Positions 22,923 to 31,006 of a stretch of 64,000 nucleotides of DNA are shown in pieces; within the stretch, counting starts at the first letter, position 1, and every line of letters starts with the position of its first letter. This stretch comes from Unio delphinus (Eukaryota; Mollusca; Bivalvia; Unionida; Unionidae). The DNA lies in assembly GCA_029339505.1 (NCBI GenBank), contig JAQISU010000026.1:3856001-3920000 (forward strand), read 5' to 3'. The position numbers and the translations under genes are program-made. Under the pieces are notes generated by a model. That model did not search any database, was not told where the DNA came from, and saw only the letters and a list, made by a program, of their open reading frames with translations.

Positions 22923-23867
22923 ATGGAATCTATTTATTATTCCCCAAGAGGATACTGGAATGGTAACGCTGCAATCAGTAAACTCGCTAGCGCCGCAAAA
23001 GTGAAAAAAACCACTGCGGCTCATTGGTTATCCAAACAGGCACTATGGCAAATTTATCTACCACCGCCTAAACAAATTCAATTCTCGCATTTTGATGTGA
23101 CCTTTCCTAATGAAGTTCATCAGGCTGATCTATTATTTCTGCCACATGATCGTGGTTACAAATATGCGTTAACTGTAGTTGATATTGCAAGTCGATACAA
23201 AGAAGCAGAACCGTTAAAAACAAAATCAGCCACTGAAGTCGCTTCTGCATTTGAAAGGATTTATCGAAGGGGCCCTCTGCACTGGCCAAATCTGTTACAA
23301 GTTGACCCGGGCAAGGAATTTCAGGGTGCAGTGTTATCTACAATGAAATATCACAATGTCGCTATCAGACGAGGGCATACTGCACTGCATCGTGATCAGG
23401 CCATTGTAGAACGGTTTAATAAAACCCTTGCTGAGCGGTTATTTGGATATCAATATGCAAAAGAATTCATCCAAGAAAAAAGATCCCGTGAATGGGTTAA
23501 GAGATTACCAGGTGTAGTTACCGCACTGAATAACGAGATTACTAGAACCATCAACATGAAACCTATCAACGCGATTAAAAAGAAGTCGATACCTGAAAAA
23601 CCACAAAAAGATTTCAAAGAACCAATTCTTGGTAGTAATGTCATTGTGAGGTACTTATACGAACCAGGAGAGCTTGAGGGTGGTACAAAAAGGGCTACTG
23701 ATCCTATTTGGAGCGTCACTACGCATAAGATATCTAGTATAACACGATCTACGGGTAGACCTCCAATCTATAAACTGGATTCAACTGCCCCTCAGCGTGG
23801 GTTTACTAGACAACAACTACAAGTAATTCCTGACGATACTCAATTACCACCGCATGGTCTTAACTAG
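22923..23867 (+). CDS. Retrovirus-like DDE integrase (rve)
   Basis: 314 codons from the ATG at 22923; an upstream in-frame ATG at 22902 overlaps the PLA2 gene and is less likely. Core catalytic residues D69 (in HQADLLFLP), D128 (in LLQVDPGKEF) and E163 (in DQAIVERFN) give the D,D-35,E arrangement. An N-terminal HTH-like segment precedes it, and an SH3-like C-terminus ('PIWSVTTHKI', 'PIYKLDS') follows. No chromodomain is visible. It would cut and join the element ends to host DNA, producing the short target duplication. The frame is intact and the active site complete. A decayed homologue lies inverted at 54240-54668. Confidence 0.93.
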   Translation: MESIYYSPRGYWNGNAAISKLASAAKVKKTTAAHWLSKQALWQIYLPPPKQIQFSHFDVTFPNEVHQADLLFLPHDRGYKYALTVVDIASRYKEAEPLKTKSATEVASAFERIYRRGPLHWPNLLQVDPGKEFQGAVLSTMKYHNVAIRRGHTALHRDQAIVERFNKTLAERLFGYQYAKEFIQEKRSREWVKRLPGVVTALNNEITRTINMKPINAIKKKSIPEKPQKDFKEPILGSNVIVRYLYEPGELEGGTKRATDPIWSVTTHKISSITRSTGRPPIYKLDSTAPQRGFTRQQLQVIPDDTQLPPHGLN

Positions 23868-26800
23868 CACCCTTGCGTCTATTGCACTCAAGACAAGTCA
23901 ACATCACATTATTTCTGACATGACCGAGATTGTTATTTTTTCTGTCTACGGTGAATTGGCGAGGATCCTTATCCGAATACTGCCAACGCATTATACAATT
24001 GCAACTCGCGCAGTGATTATTTTGTTGTTTCTTCAAAGTGATTATTAATTCAGCATCAATATCAAATTCTCGTTGTTTTTTTTTTTGTCTTGTTGTTTGT
24101 AACCGGAGAGTTTTTTTATCAATAATATCATCTATTGTGGTGTCATTATCATCGCCAATGATTTCATCATCGAAGACAATTCTTCGAAGTTGATTTATTT
24201 TTCGTACTCTAGACACTGCGAGATAGACTAAATTCGACCATTCTATGCGATTATCTACCATCCAAACATTTGTATCCGATATAGTCAATCCCTGTGAAGA
24301 GTGTATCGTCGCTGCGTATCCTAGCGTCCATGGGGATTTATTAGCACGCAATGCATCTTCAACGACATTGATATCAACCAGCACAATATCATTTAATACG
24401 AGAATCTTCTTTTCACGCCCTGACTCTGTCAGGCCTGGAATATCAACTTCAATATTCTGTTTTCGCGTATCCGATGGCCTATAACAAAGGGGTACTGGAA
24501 GCGTTGCAAATTTTTGTTTATGCAATTCAAATAACTTCATCTGAAGTGTGTCCCTGACTATTTTTCTACTTGCAATGATTAAATCATTTGGTCTCCACGC
24601 TTCCCAAAACTCATTCATTGGAGTTTCCGAAATTATTTCACGGGTTATTTCACACTGGATTCTATCCGGTTGTAATCTAATTAGTTTCTTCAATTCTTTT
24701 AATTCATTATCAAGTGATCTATGATCGGTATCAATTTCTTCATAATAGTCTACAAAACTCTTTAGCCATTCATGGGGGGATGCACCGACAAATGGTGGTG
24801 GTTGGCCGTGATCACCGCACATGACGACTTTTGTATTCTTCAATAACAACCACTCAAGAAATATTTTTAAGACATCTTCGGACACTGTGTCTATTTCATC
24901 CCAAATGATAATTTCAGGAATAAATTTCTCTCCCATGCGCTCAGGAGTCCATTTATCTCCCTTCCATCGGAAAAAGCTGTGATAAGTGCAAGCATTTACC
25001 CCTCTCTGTATCATTTCTCTTGCAAGTCTATGAGTTGGTGTTAGCACAATCATGTTAGAAACGCTAGCGTTTCCACGACGGAATAACTCAATTGCCCGGG
25101 TTGTTTTTCCTGACCCACCACAGCCGTTTAAATAAACTGTTTTATACAGGCATATTGGATCAGAAATCGGTGGTGCACTAGAAAATTCTGAACACTGATT
25201 GCTTTCTAAGTAATTATTTTCAATGGTAACATCTGCTGATGGAATATAATCATGAATCATTTCTTTCTTAATTCTCCATGATCCCCATTTCTCGTTGCCA
25301 GTAGCCTTAAAATCAGCCATTTTGCTATTTATGTAAAATGAGTCAGTAGCAACTCTAACTGCGGTGGTAGGAAATCTATTGATCATTGAAAACAGATTGA
25401 TAGAAGCATAACCAAGCATAGAAGCTCTCAAATGTGTGTACTGCGGATGGTATCCATCATTGTAGGTAACAATTGTACCCAATTTGGTTCCATCGGACAT
25501 AAATGCGTCCTTACGATTGACATATAGGCCCTTATTCGTTAAATCCGCCATTACAAAATCGTATTCAGCGTTGTCTATAATCAATCGTGAAGAATATTTC
25601 GTATTATCATCTTTGCCACCTTGGGTAAATTTACCGATTATTCTTCGTCCAAGATTTTTTGCTTCATTGTTTCTGATTTCAAATAACTGTCTGGACCAAT
25701 CCATGATTTGTTGTTCATTAAAATCAGGAAACAGTTTTCGCTCTTCGCTAATTATTTTTTCTAGATCAGGTTGTGGTAACCAGACTGATTTCTGTGCCCG
25801 ATAGGATATAATTGCTTCACTGACAATTAATGATTTTAACATCTTACAATCAAGCATATACCGTAGTAACACTATTGGCATCCAGTGTTTTTCAGACATG
25901 TGTTTACCAATCCAAAGATAACTACACGGATGAAGTCCTTCAGCCATTTCAAATGATACCACACAAGCGAATCCGGTTAAATCAAAATCAGGAAGTGGTC
26001 CATTAATAGCAACACGGGTCATTTCGTGTGTAGGGTGTCCAAATCGTTTGAAATATTTCTCGCATTCTCCATACCCAAGAAAACTTCCTGGATAACACGC
26101 AATCATATCAACGGAAATAACGGTATCAGCGGTGTATTTTGTGTTCCATAATCCGCCGTGGCTGTATTCAAGACAGGATAATTTGACATCTGATAAAAAC
26201 TCACTTCGTGTTGGTTTCCACGCGTTTTTCTTTCTAGCAAAATGTGCTGCAATGGATGGTACTGTAAAACAGTTTGCTAATAATTGATCGTCTTCTTCTC
26301 CGTCCTCAGAAAACTCACTAGCTAGTTGTTTCATTTGATTCTGCAGTTCTTCAGTACGGTATAATTCTCCGTTGGGCCTTACAAACTGATCAAATCTGCA
26401 TTCCTCGTCTGAATTACTATGAAATAGCCACGCTGACACAGGATCGTTTTTACTCAAATGATAAATAGCATCAAATAATTTCTGCTCTGAAAAAAACTCT
26501 TCGGTTTGGGATAGATATTTTACGGTTCTATCCCGTGGGAATATTGTTACTGCAGATGACCACGCGTGCGCGTTATGATCAATAATTTCAATGGGGTTTC
26601 CTTTTTTTGATTGATATTTCGGTTCTTTTAATACTTCACCGGTGATTGTCCTTACCGATATTGGAAATCTCAATGATGTTTCTAATTTGGTTATATCCTG
26701 AATTGTTGCTCCATGCTCTTTTACCGTGAACTCCCACTCGGTTATTTTTTTTCGTCTTAGATCAGTTAGTTTATTTCCCCGGGACGCATTTGTGAAGTGT

Positions 26801-27717
26801 TCTATTATTCGTTCTGCTACACAATTGAGCCCTGTCGAATATTTCATGGGTGCTAGTTTTGAAATATCAGGTTTTTCATTGAGCGGATAGATCCCGTAAA
26901 CAACTGCTGTGACAGGATAAGATCTTTCGTAGTAGGGTTTATCAATTCCGGTCAAAATTCCCGGTTTTGAATCCTGATTCACGGTGACAGTTTTTTTGCC
27001 CCTGAGAATGGGTTCAAATTTATCCCTAATAATCCATTTGTCATCTTCACGGATAACGAATTTGATTCGGAAAAAATGACTTTTTTCCCCAACACGTGAA
27101 ATGATCACTGCTGCCTTTTCATCATTCATGGTAGCGTCAACAACACCATCAATTCGAAATGTTGACCAACAATAAGATGCTCCATCACGCTTGAATTCAT
27201 TAAAACAGTCTCTGATGGGTTTATCAAGAATTTTATTCTTGGGTGTATTAGAAACTATATCAAGATTGAATTGAGCATCCTTCCATGATGATCTCATGTT
27301 TCCGTCTCTTGGACGTTTGTTACGTTTTTTGGGTCTATCGCGATTAAATCTAGGATTGATTTTTAATAATCTCTTAAACTCTTTCATGTTTCCGTCTCTT
27401 GGACGTTTGTTACGCTTTTTGGGTCTATCGATATTAAATCTAGGATTGATTTTCAATAATCTCTTAAACTCTTTCATGTTCCCGTCTCTTGGACGTTTGT
27501 TACGTTTGTTTCCGTCTATTGGACGTTTTTTGGGTCTATCGAGATTAAATCTAGGATTGATTTTTAATAATCTCTTAAACTCTTTCATGTTTCCGTCTAT
27601 TGGACGTTTTTTGGGTCTATCGAGATTAAATCTAGGATTGATTTTCAATAATCTCTTGAACTCTCTATCGGTATTGATTTTAGCATTTTTCGAAGTCAAT
27701 CTCTTGCACTCCTTCAT
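23860..27717 (-). CDS. DNA polymerase B - SF1 helicase - HNH nuclease fusion protein
   Basis: 1285 codons, one open frame. Residues 1-150: five degenerate copies of a basic repeat (KEFKRLLKINPRFNLDRPKK). Residues ~530-800: family B polymerase palm, with motif A SVDMIACYP (535-543), a motif-B-like KNLGRRIIGKF and motif C VATDSFYI (789-796, second catalytic Asp kept, first replaced by Ala). I see no clear 3'-5' exonuclease motifs. Residues ~860-1180: SF1 helicase with Walker A GCGGSGKTT, Walker B IIIWDEID, motif III CGDHGQPPP, motif V TIHSSQGLT and motif VI YLAVSRVRK (RecD/Pif1-like). Residues 1236-1281: HNH with two CxxC-type pairs. Polinton polymerases normally lack the helicase and HNH parts. 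Its stop overlaps the integrase 3' end by 8 bp. Confidence 0.85.
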   Translation of the reverse strand: MKECKRLTSKNAKINTDREFKRLLKINPRFNLDRPKKRPIDGNMKEFKRLLKINPRFNLDRPKKRPIDGNKRNKRPRDGNMKEFKRLLKINPRFNIDRPKKRNKRPRDGNMKEFKRLLKINPRFNRDRPKKRNKRPRDGNMRSSWKDAQFNLDIVSNTPKNKILDKPIRDCFNEFKRDGASYCWSTFRIDGVVDATMNDEKAAVIISRVGEKSHFFRIKFVIREDDKWIIRDKFEPILRGKKTVTVNQDSKPGILTGIDKPYYERSYPVTAVVYGIYPLNEKPDISKLAPMKYSTGLNCVAERIIEHFTNASRGNKLTDLRRKKITEWEFTVKEHGATIQDITKLETSLRFPISVRTITGEVLKEPKYQSKKGNPIEIIDHNAHAWSSAVTIFPRDRTVKYLSQTEEFFSEQKLFDAIYHLSKNDPVSAWLFHSNSDEECRFDQFVRPNGELYRTEELQNQMKQLASEFSEDGEEDDQLLANCFTVPSIAAHFARKKNAWKPTRSEFLSDVKLSCLEYSHGGLWNTKYTADTVISVDMIACYPGSFLGYGECEKYFKRFGHPTHEMTRVAINGPLPDFDLTGFACVVSFEMAEGLHPCSYLWIGKHMSEKHWMPIVLLRYMLDCKMLKSLIVSEAIISYRAQKSVWLPQPDLEKIISEERKLFPDFNEQQIMDWSRQLFEIRNNEAKNLGRRIIGKFTQGGKDDNTKYSSRLIIDNAEYDFVMADLTNKGLYVNRKDAFMSDGTKLGTIVTYNDGYHPQYTHLRASMLGYASINLFSMINRFPTTAVRVATDSFYINSKMADFKATGNEKWGSWRIKKEMIHDYIPSADVTIENNYLESNQCSEFSSAPPISDPICLYKTVYLNGCGGSGKTTRAIELFRRGNASVSNMIVLTPTHRLAREMIQRGVNACTYHSFFRWKGDKWTPERMGEKFIPEIIIWDEIDTVSEDVLKIFLEWLLLKNTKVVMCGDHGQPPPFVGASPHEWLKSFVDYYEEIDTDHRSLDNELKELKKLIRLQPDRIQCEITREIISETPMNEFWEAWRPNDLIIASRKIVRDTLQMKLFELHKQKFATLPVPLCYRPSDTRKQNIEVDIPGLTESGREKKILVLNDIVLVDINVVEDALRANKSPWTLGYAATIHSSQGLTISDTNVWMVDNRIEWSNLVYLAVSRVRKINQLRRIVFDDEIIGDDNDTTIDDIIDKKTLRLQTTRQKKKQREFDIDAELIITLKKQQNNHCASCNCIMRWQYSDKDPRQFTVDRKNNNLGHVRNNVMLTCLECNRRKGAS
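27296..27700 (-). repeat. In-frame tandem repeat at the polymerase N-terminus
   Basis: Units of roughly 85-115 bp, in frame, containing 'CTTTCATGTTTCCGTCT' and 'AAATCTAGGATTGATTTT' on the + strand, about five copies with two length classes. The nearly identical copies mean recent expansion. The encoded segments are strongly basic and could bind DNA. Confidence 0.85.
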
Positions 27718-27741
27718 GCTATATATAAAACAAGCATTTAA
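27718..27741. promoter_or_regulatory. Divergent TATA element between polymerase and Cys-rich gene
   Basis: Only 24 bp separate the two divergent start codons, and they contain TATATATAAAA (27721-27731). If the downstream gene really starts at its second Met (27760), the TATA lies about 30 bp upstream, a usual core-promoter spacing. A similar TATATAT sits at 28143-28149, at the start of the next gene. Confidence 0.4.
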
Positions 27742-28137
27742 ATGAAAGATTTATGTATAATGAATCACTGCAAATGGCTCATGATGGGAAATGTAACCCC
27801 GTGTAACAAATCATGCAGAAAAAATGAATACTGTAGGTATCATATGCAAAGTTTCCGACGTGGAAGTCTTGGTCCGTTACCCTGTATTCGATGTGGGGTT
27901 GGGGTCAAGGGAAGATCACAATTATGTATTGATTGTGGTGGTAAGCGATATAGGGAATTGAAGCGTTATTATGATAAAAGAATAAAAAATGGACAATCCA
28001 TCAGAAATTATGACCCTGAAAAAGTCTTTGACCCTGACAACATCAAGGATAAAATCATAAGAACCCCGCAAGACTACATCGAAAGATTTTCCAGTGATGT
28101 AATTATTGAACCAAACATTGAATTAGACAAACAATAG
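27742..28137 (+). CDS. Cys-rich, probable zinc-binding protein, unknown function
   Basis: 131 codons (or 125 from the Met at 27760). Cysteine/histidine clusters: C..H in CRKNEYCRYH, then CIRCGVG and CIDCGG, consistent with two zinc sites in the first 70 residues. A Lys/Arg/Tyr-rich helix (KRYRELKRYYDKR) and an acidic tail follow. I do not recognise a family. Its position between the polymerase and the HNH gene suggests an early, DNA-related role, but that is inference. Confidence 0.6.
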   Translation: MKDLCIMNHCKWLMMGNVTPCNKSCRKNEYCRYHMQSFRRGSLGPLPCIRCGVGVKGRSQLCIDCGGKRYRELKRYYDKRIKNGQSIRNYDPEKVFDPDNIKDKIIRTPQDYIERFSSDVIIEPNIELDKQ

Positions 28138-28147
28138 AATAGTATAT

Positions 28148-28627
28148 ATGAACCAAGAATTCAGACCACATCCAGTGATTACAAATTATGAAGCATCCAG
28201 TGATGGTACTGTCAGAAACCGTAGACTGAAAAAGTCAGTTGGTTTTGTGACTAATCATGGGTATTTGATGTTTGGCGCTGGAAAGAAGAAATATTACAAT
28301 CATCGTTTCGCATTTGAATGTTTTAATGGATTGATCAAAGATGGTTTTGTTATCGATCACAAGGATTCTAATCCGAAAAACAATTCTGTATCAAATCTGC
28401 AAGCTATCACACAGAGTGAGAATTTGAAAAGAGGGGAGACTGGAAAATACTCGAAAAAAGCGAGACCTGTGAAATCCTTGAACGAAGAAACAATTTTTCA
28501 ATCGATAGCTAGCGCCGGTAGGCACTTCGATATTTGTCCGTCTTCTGTTCAAAAAGTTGCAGAGGGGATTTATCGATCGGCTATTTCAAAAAAGAACGGA
28601 CAGAAAATTCGATTTAGTTATGTCTAA
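28148..28627 (+). CDS. NUMOD4-HNH homing-type endonuclease
   Basis: 159 codons. The N-terminus resembles NUMOD4 ('YEASSDGTVRNRR'). The centre is an HNH_3-type nuclease ('YYNHRFAFECF', 'FVIDHKDSNPKNNSVSNLQA', with His-Asp and Asn residues of the ββα-metal fold). The C-terminal part ('SAGRHFDICPSSVQKVA') looks like the NUMOD1 DNA-binding helix-turn-helix. Such proteins are mobile nucleases of phages and large DNA viruses. The gene is freestanding, 10 bp after the previous ORF. A decayed homologue lies inverted near 50.5-50.86 kb in element 2. Confidence 0.85.
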   Translation: MNQEFRPHPVITNYEASSDGTVRNRRLKKSVGFVTNHGYLMFGAGKKKYYNHRFAFECFNGLIKDGFVIDHKDSNPKNNSVSNLQAITQSENLKRGETGKYSKKARPVKSLNEETIFQSIASAGRHFDICPSSVQKVAEGIYRSAISKKNGQKIRFSYV

Positions 28628-29019
28628 TGCGTCATAATTTCCAATTAGAGATATGTCATTCTTATAGAATAATGAATTCTGAAAACATGAATAGCATCAT
28701 AGTTGAAATAGCAAAATTGAAAAATCAGGATATCAAACTATCAGATGGGTTAAATCCTGATCAAATTGTGTCTGATTTTCAGGATATAGAATACGGAGTA
28801 AACAACAATAAATATATGCTACCCAAGAAGTATGCACTCATCAAAAGAATTCAGAATTCTATTAAAGACTCTCTTTCATTTTCCAGTGACATCAGTGTGT
28901 TCGTCCCGTTGTATACTATCGTAGAAGGAATACGAAAAGAATTGGGGTACGAATACGAATTGAAAAAAGAAGTCAACTCTAAAATTAGAAACCTACGAGC
29001 ATTAATTCAGGAAAATTGA
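28627..29019 (+). CDS. Unknown small protein, alpha-helical
   Basis: 130 codons from an ATG that overlaps the previous stop by one base (TAATG); the Met at 28672 is an alternative start and gives a more conventional N-terminus. The product is Lys/Ile/Asn-rich and predominantly helical by eye, with no Cys pairs or nucleotide-binding motif. It is the last gene before the structured non-coding block. I do not recognise it. Confidence 0.5.
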   Translation: MRHNFQLEICHSYRIMNSENMNSIIVEIAKLKNQDIKLSDGLNPDQIVSDFQDIEYGVNNNKYMLPKKYALIKRIQNSIKDSLSFSSDISVFVPLYTIVEGIRKELGYEYELKKEVNSKIRNLRALIQEN

Positions 29020-29110
29020 TTACCCGACCCTTATCATTTTTGATTGCCCCGACTCTTATCATTTTTTGATTGCCCGATTATTTATCATTTTTTTTAGCCG
29101 ACCCTCAGGG
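29016..29110. repeat. Three ~26-bp direct repeats after the early genes
   Basis: Three consecutive units of the form GATT(A/G)CCC followed by GA...TTATCATTTTT, starting at 29018, 29042 and 29068. A partial fourth 'GCCGACCCTCAGGGGG' ends the block. T-runs close each unit. It lies directly after the stop of the unknown ORF, so terminator, replication or binding-site roles are all possible. Confidence 0.65.
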
Positions 29111-29157
29111 GGATGTCAAAAATCGATGGACGATGTGTCAGATTGGTCAAAACTAGA

Positions 29158-29407
29158 ATGTTGAAACTATCAGTATTATTTTATTTATATACAATTTTGA
29201 TACTTTCAACATCAATGATAGAGCTGTCAAAACAATCAAATAACACTTCCATGACCGTATCAAAAATCATCCGACATGTCATTGATGGCGAAACTATCAG
29301 TATTATTTTATTTATATACAATTTTGATACTTTCGCCACACCTGATAGAAGGTGTCTCACGATGAAATAACACTTCCATGACCGTATCAAAAATCATCTG
29401 ACATGTC
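29158..29407. promoter_or_regulatory. Tandem 127-bp duplication with two covarying hairpins
   Basis: Two copies, offset 127-128 bp. Each starts with a stem-loop (29158-29212 and 29286-29338): stems of 8-9 plus 5 bp split by a C-C mismatch, with an AT-rich loop of about 25 nt that is almost identical. Outer stem pairs changed together between copies (T-A to C-G and T-A to G-C). Each copy then has a 43-bp segment ending CGACATGTCA/TGACATGTCA. The segment between hairpin and 43-bp block has diverged freely; in copy 2 it forms ACACCT/AGGTGT. This is the boundary between the early and virion genes. Confidence 0.65.
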
Positions 29408-29447
29408 AAGTGTTTTGCAATTGAAAAATAGTTTGCGATTTCAAATA

Positions 29448-30491
29448 ATGGTCAATGAAGCATTAACAACCCGATTGGCTCGTGAACGACTGGATGCAAT
29501 TAAGAGATTTGTACCAATTCGCGACTCTGTAAGAAATAAACTGCAACAACGACAGAGTTTACAAACTGATTTTGCTCTGGGGTCTGAAGAGTTGTTTAAA
29601 CCAGTAACCACAGCAACGAAGGGGGTAGAGCGTGCTTTACTGGGAGATGGTCCCGAGACGGGAAAATCTGTTATTGGTGAACTTGAAAAACTAGCAGCGA
29701 AAACTGAACAAACTGAAAAAACTGATCCGAAAAAAACGACTGTTTCTCTGTTGAATAAATTTACTGATCATGCTAAAATAGAAATAAAAAAACCTAGTTT
29801 ATTGAAATCAAAGGATTATCAAGCCTTTGGTAATTTTGCTGCTCAAAGTTATAATTCAAAAAAAGATTTTTTAAAAGACCAGTATAAAAATGATAGAATA
29901 TCAAGTAATGATTGGTTCGATTATTTGTATAAACTAAATAAAGGGATTGGTCGTTTAAATAAGGATGAGATAGGATACAAGGAATTTAAAAAGGGAATTA
30001 GTAATTATAAAAGAAAACAAATAGAAGAGCGACAACGAGAAATAGAAGAACGGCAAGAACTAAAACGTCAAACACCAACACGTAGACAAACAAGAAGACA
30101 AAAAAAACAACAACTACCACCTGATGATGATGATGATTTAGAAGAACGACGTCAAACACCAACACGGAGACAAAAAAAACAACAACTACCACCTGATGAT
30201 GATGATGATTATTTACAAGAAACGGGTTTAGAAAAACTAGATGAAGCAGCTGGTTATAGCGGAAGTGGACTGCAAAATCCAAGGATTGGAAACACTTGTC
30301 CTGATAGTGTTATCAATGATATATCACGATTAGATGTTCTTGTGGGAGGATTCCGAGCTGGAAATAACTCTCCAGAAATAATTCATGAAGCAGCTGATAT
30401 CTGTAGACGGTTATTTGCCGGCGGTATCATGGATATCAAAACATATCGAGATTTCATTGACGAGTTAGCAAATGGGTATCATAGTGATTAA
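29448..30491 (+). CDS. Putative virion-associated protein, unknown family
   Basis: 347 codons from Met 29448 (MVNEALTTRLARERL). The upstream ATG at 29403 lies inside the duplicated non-coding block, and the element 2 homologue (45388) starts near the same point as Met 29448, so I prefer the later start. The middle is Lys/Glu/Arg-rich with two copies of a segment containing RRQKKQQLPPDDDDD. The C-terminus is compact and best conserved (HEAADICRRLF). An adenain-type cleavage motif LVGG sits before it and is MIGG in element 2. A role as a protease-processed internal virion protein is inferred. Confidence 0.6.
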   Translation: MVNEALTTRLARERLDAIKRFVPIRDSVRNKLQQRQSLQTDFALGSEELFKPVTTATKGVERALLGDGPETGKSVIGELEKLAAKTEQTEKTDPKKTTVSLLNKFTDHAKIEIKKPSLLKSKDYQAFGNFAAQSYNSKKDFLKDQYKNDRISSNDWFDYLYKLNKGIGRLNKDEIGYKEFKKGISNYKRKQIEERQREIEERQELKRQTPTRRQTRRQKKQQLPPDDDDDLEERRQTPTRRQKKQQLPPDDDDDYLQETGLEKLDEAAGYSGSGLQNPRIGNTCPDSVINDISRLDVLVGGFRAGNNSPEIIHEAADICRRLFAGGIMDIKTYRDFIDELANGYHSD

Positions 30492-30493
30492 AT

Positions 30494-30515
30494 AACAATT
30501 GAAAACACTATTGTT
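30494..30515. promoter_or_regulatory. Intergenic hairpin (AACAAT / ATTGTT)
   Basis: 6-bp stem with a 10-nt loop containing TTGAAAAC, four bases after the stop of the 29448 gene and 10 bases before the next ATG. Confidence 0.45.
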
Positions 30516-30524
30516 TTTATAATA

Positions 30525-30953
30525 ATGATCGTACACTACAATCATGATAAACCAACCCTCGTCTATGTAGTTAATTCACGGTTTCCAGTTTATAGAGCAT
30601 ACTACGGAGATGGCCTCGGCAAGACCATTTTAGGATTCTTTTCAAGAACGGCCCCAAAAGTGATGCCGTTAGCTAAACAACTAGGAATGAAAGCCATTGA
30701 TGTTATTCGTGATAAGGGTATTAGTACTGTTGGAGATCTTGCTGGGAAAGCGTTTTCAACTGCGAAGGATAAAATAACATCATTAGTGAGACGAAAAGAG
30801 AAACAGGTACCATTGCCATCTACAATTGCGAGTGTCAGTAAAATTATAAATAACGCAGTAGATGAAAAACTAGCGTCGATGGTAAATCAAGGCGATCAAA
30901 GCAATATTGCAAACATGATAGCAGGAAGTGGCCTTAAAAAACTACGTCGATGA
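30525..30953 (+). CDS. Small basic amphipathic virion-type protein (pVI/pX-like)
   Basis: 142 codons. After a short N-terminus it has 'YYGDGLGKTILGFFSR', then an amphipathic helical stretch ('VMPLAKQLGMKAIDVIRDKG'), and ends IAGSGLKKLRR, where IAGS-G fits the second adenain cleavage consensus ((L/I/M)xGx-G). Element 3 has a protein of the same build at 57556-57981 (G..GLGDMLKSAFR..VP..KP) directly beside its capsid genes. By analogy with adenovirus pVI this may be a membrane-active minor core protein. That function is inference. Confidence 0.6.
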   Translation: MIVHYNHDKPTLVYVVNSRFPVYRAYYGDGLGKTILGFFSRTAPKVMPLAKQLGMKAIDVIRDKGISTVGDLAGKAFSTAKDKITSLVRRKEKQVPLPSTIASVSKIINNAVDEKLASMVNQGDQSNIANMIAGSGLKKLRR

Positions 30954-30959
30954 AAATGG

Positions 30960-30977
30960 AAAATCGTTTACGATTTT
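30960..30977. promoter_or_regulatory. Intergenic hairpin (AAATCGT / ACGATTT)
   Basis: Perfect stem of 7-8 bp with a 2-nt loop, between the small basic protein and the capsid gene; followed by an A/T-rich leader to the ATG at 31007. Confidence 0.5.
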
Positions 30978-31006
30978 ACTATTTAGACTCTGATAAATAG
31001 AATAAA

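Noticed and set aside
29403..29447. Upstream in-frame ATG for the 29448 virion protein
   Set aside because: It falls inside the second copy of the 127-bp non-coding duplication, and the element 2 homologue starts at the later position.
29998..30282. 94-codon minus-strand frame rich in Val/Phe and His
   Set aside because: Antisense of the Lys/Gln/Asp-rich repeats in the virion protein.
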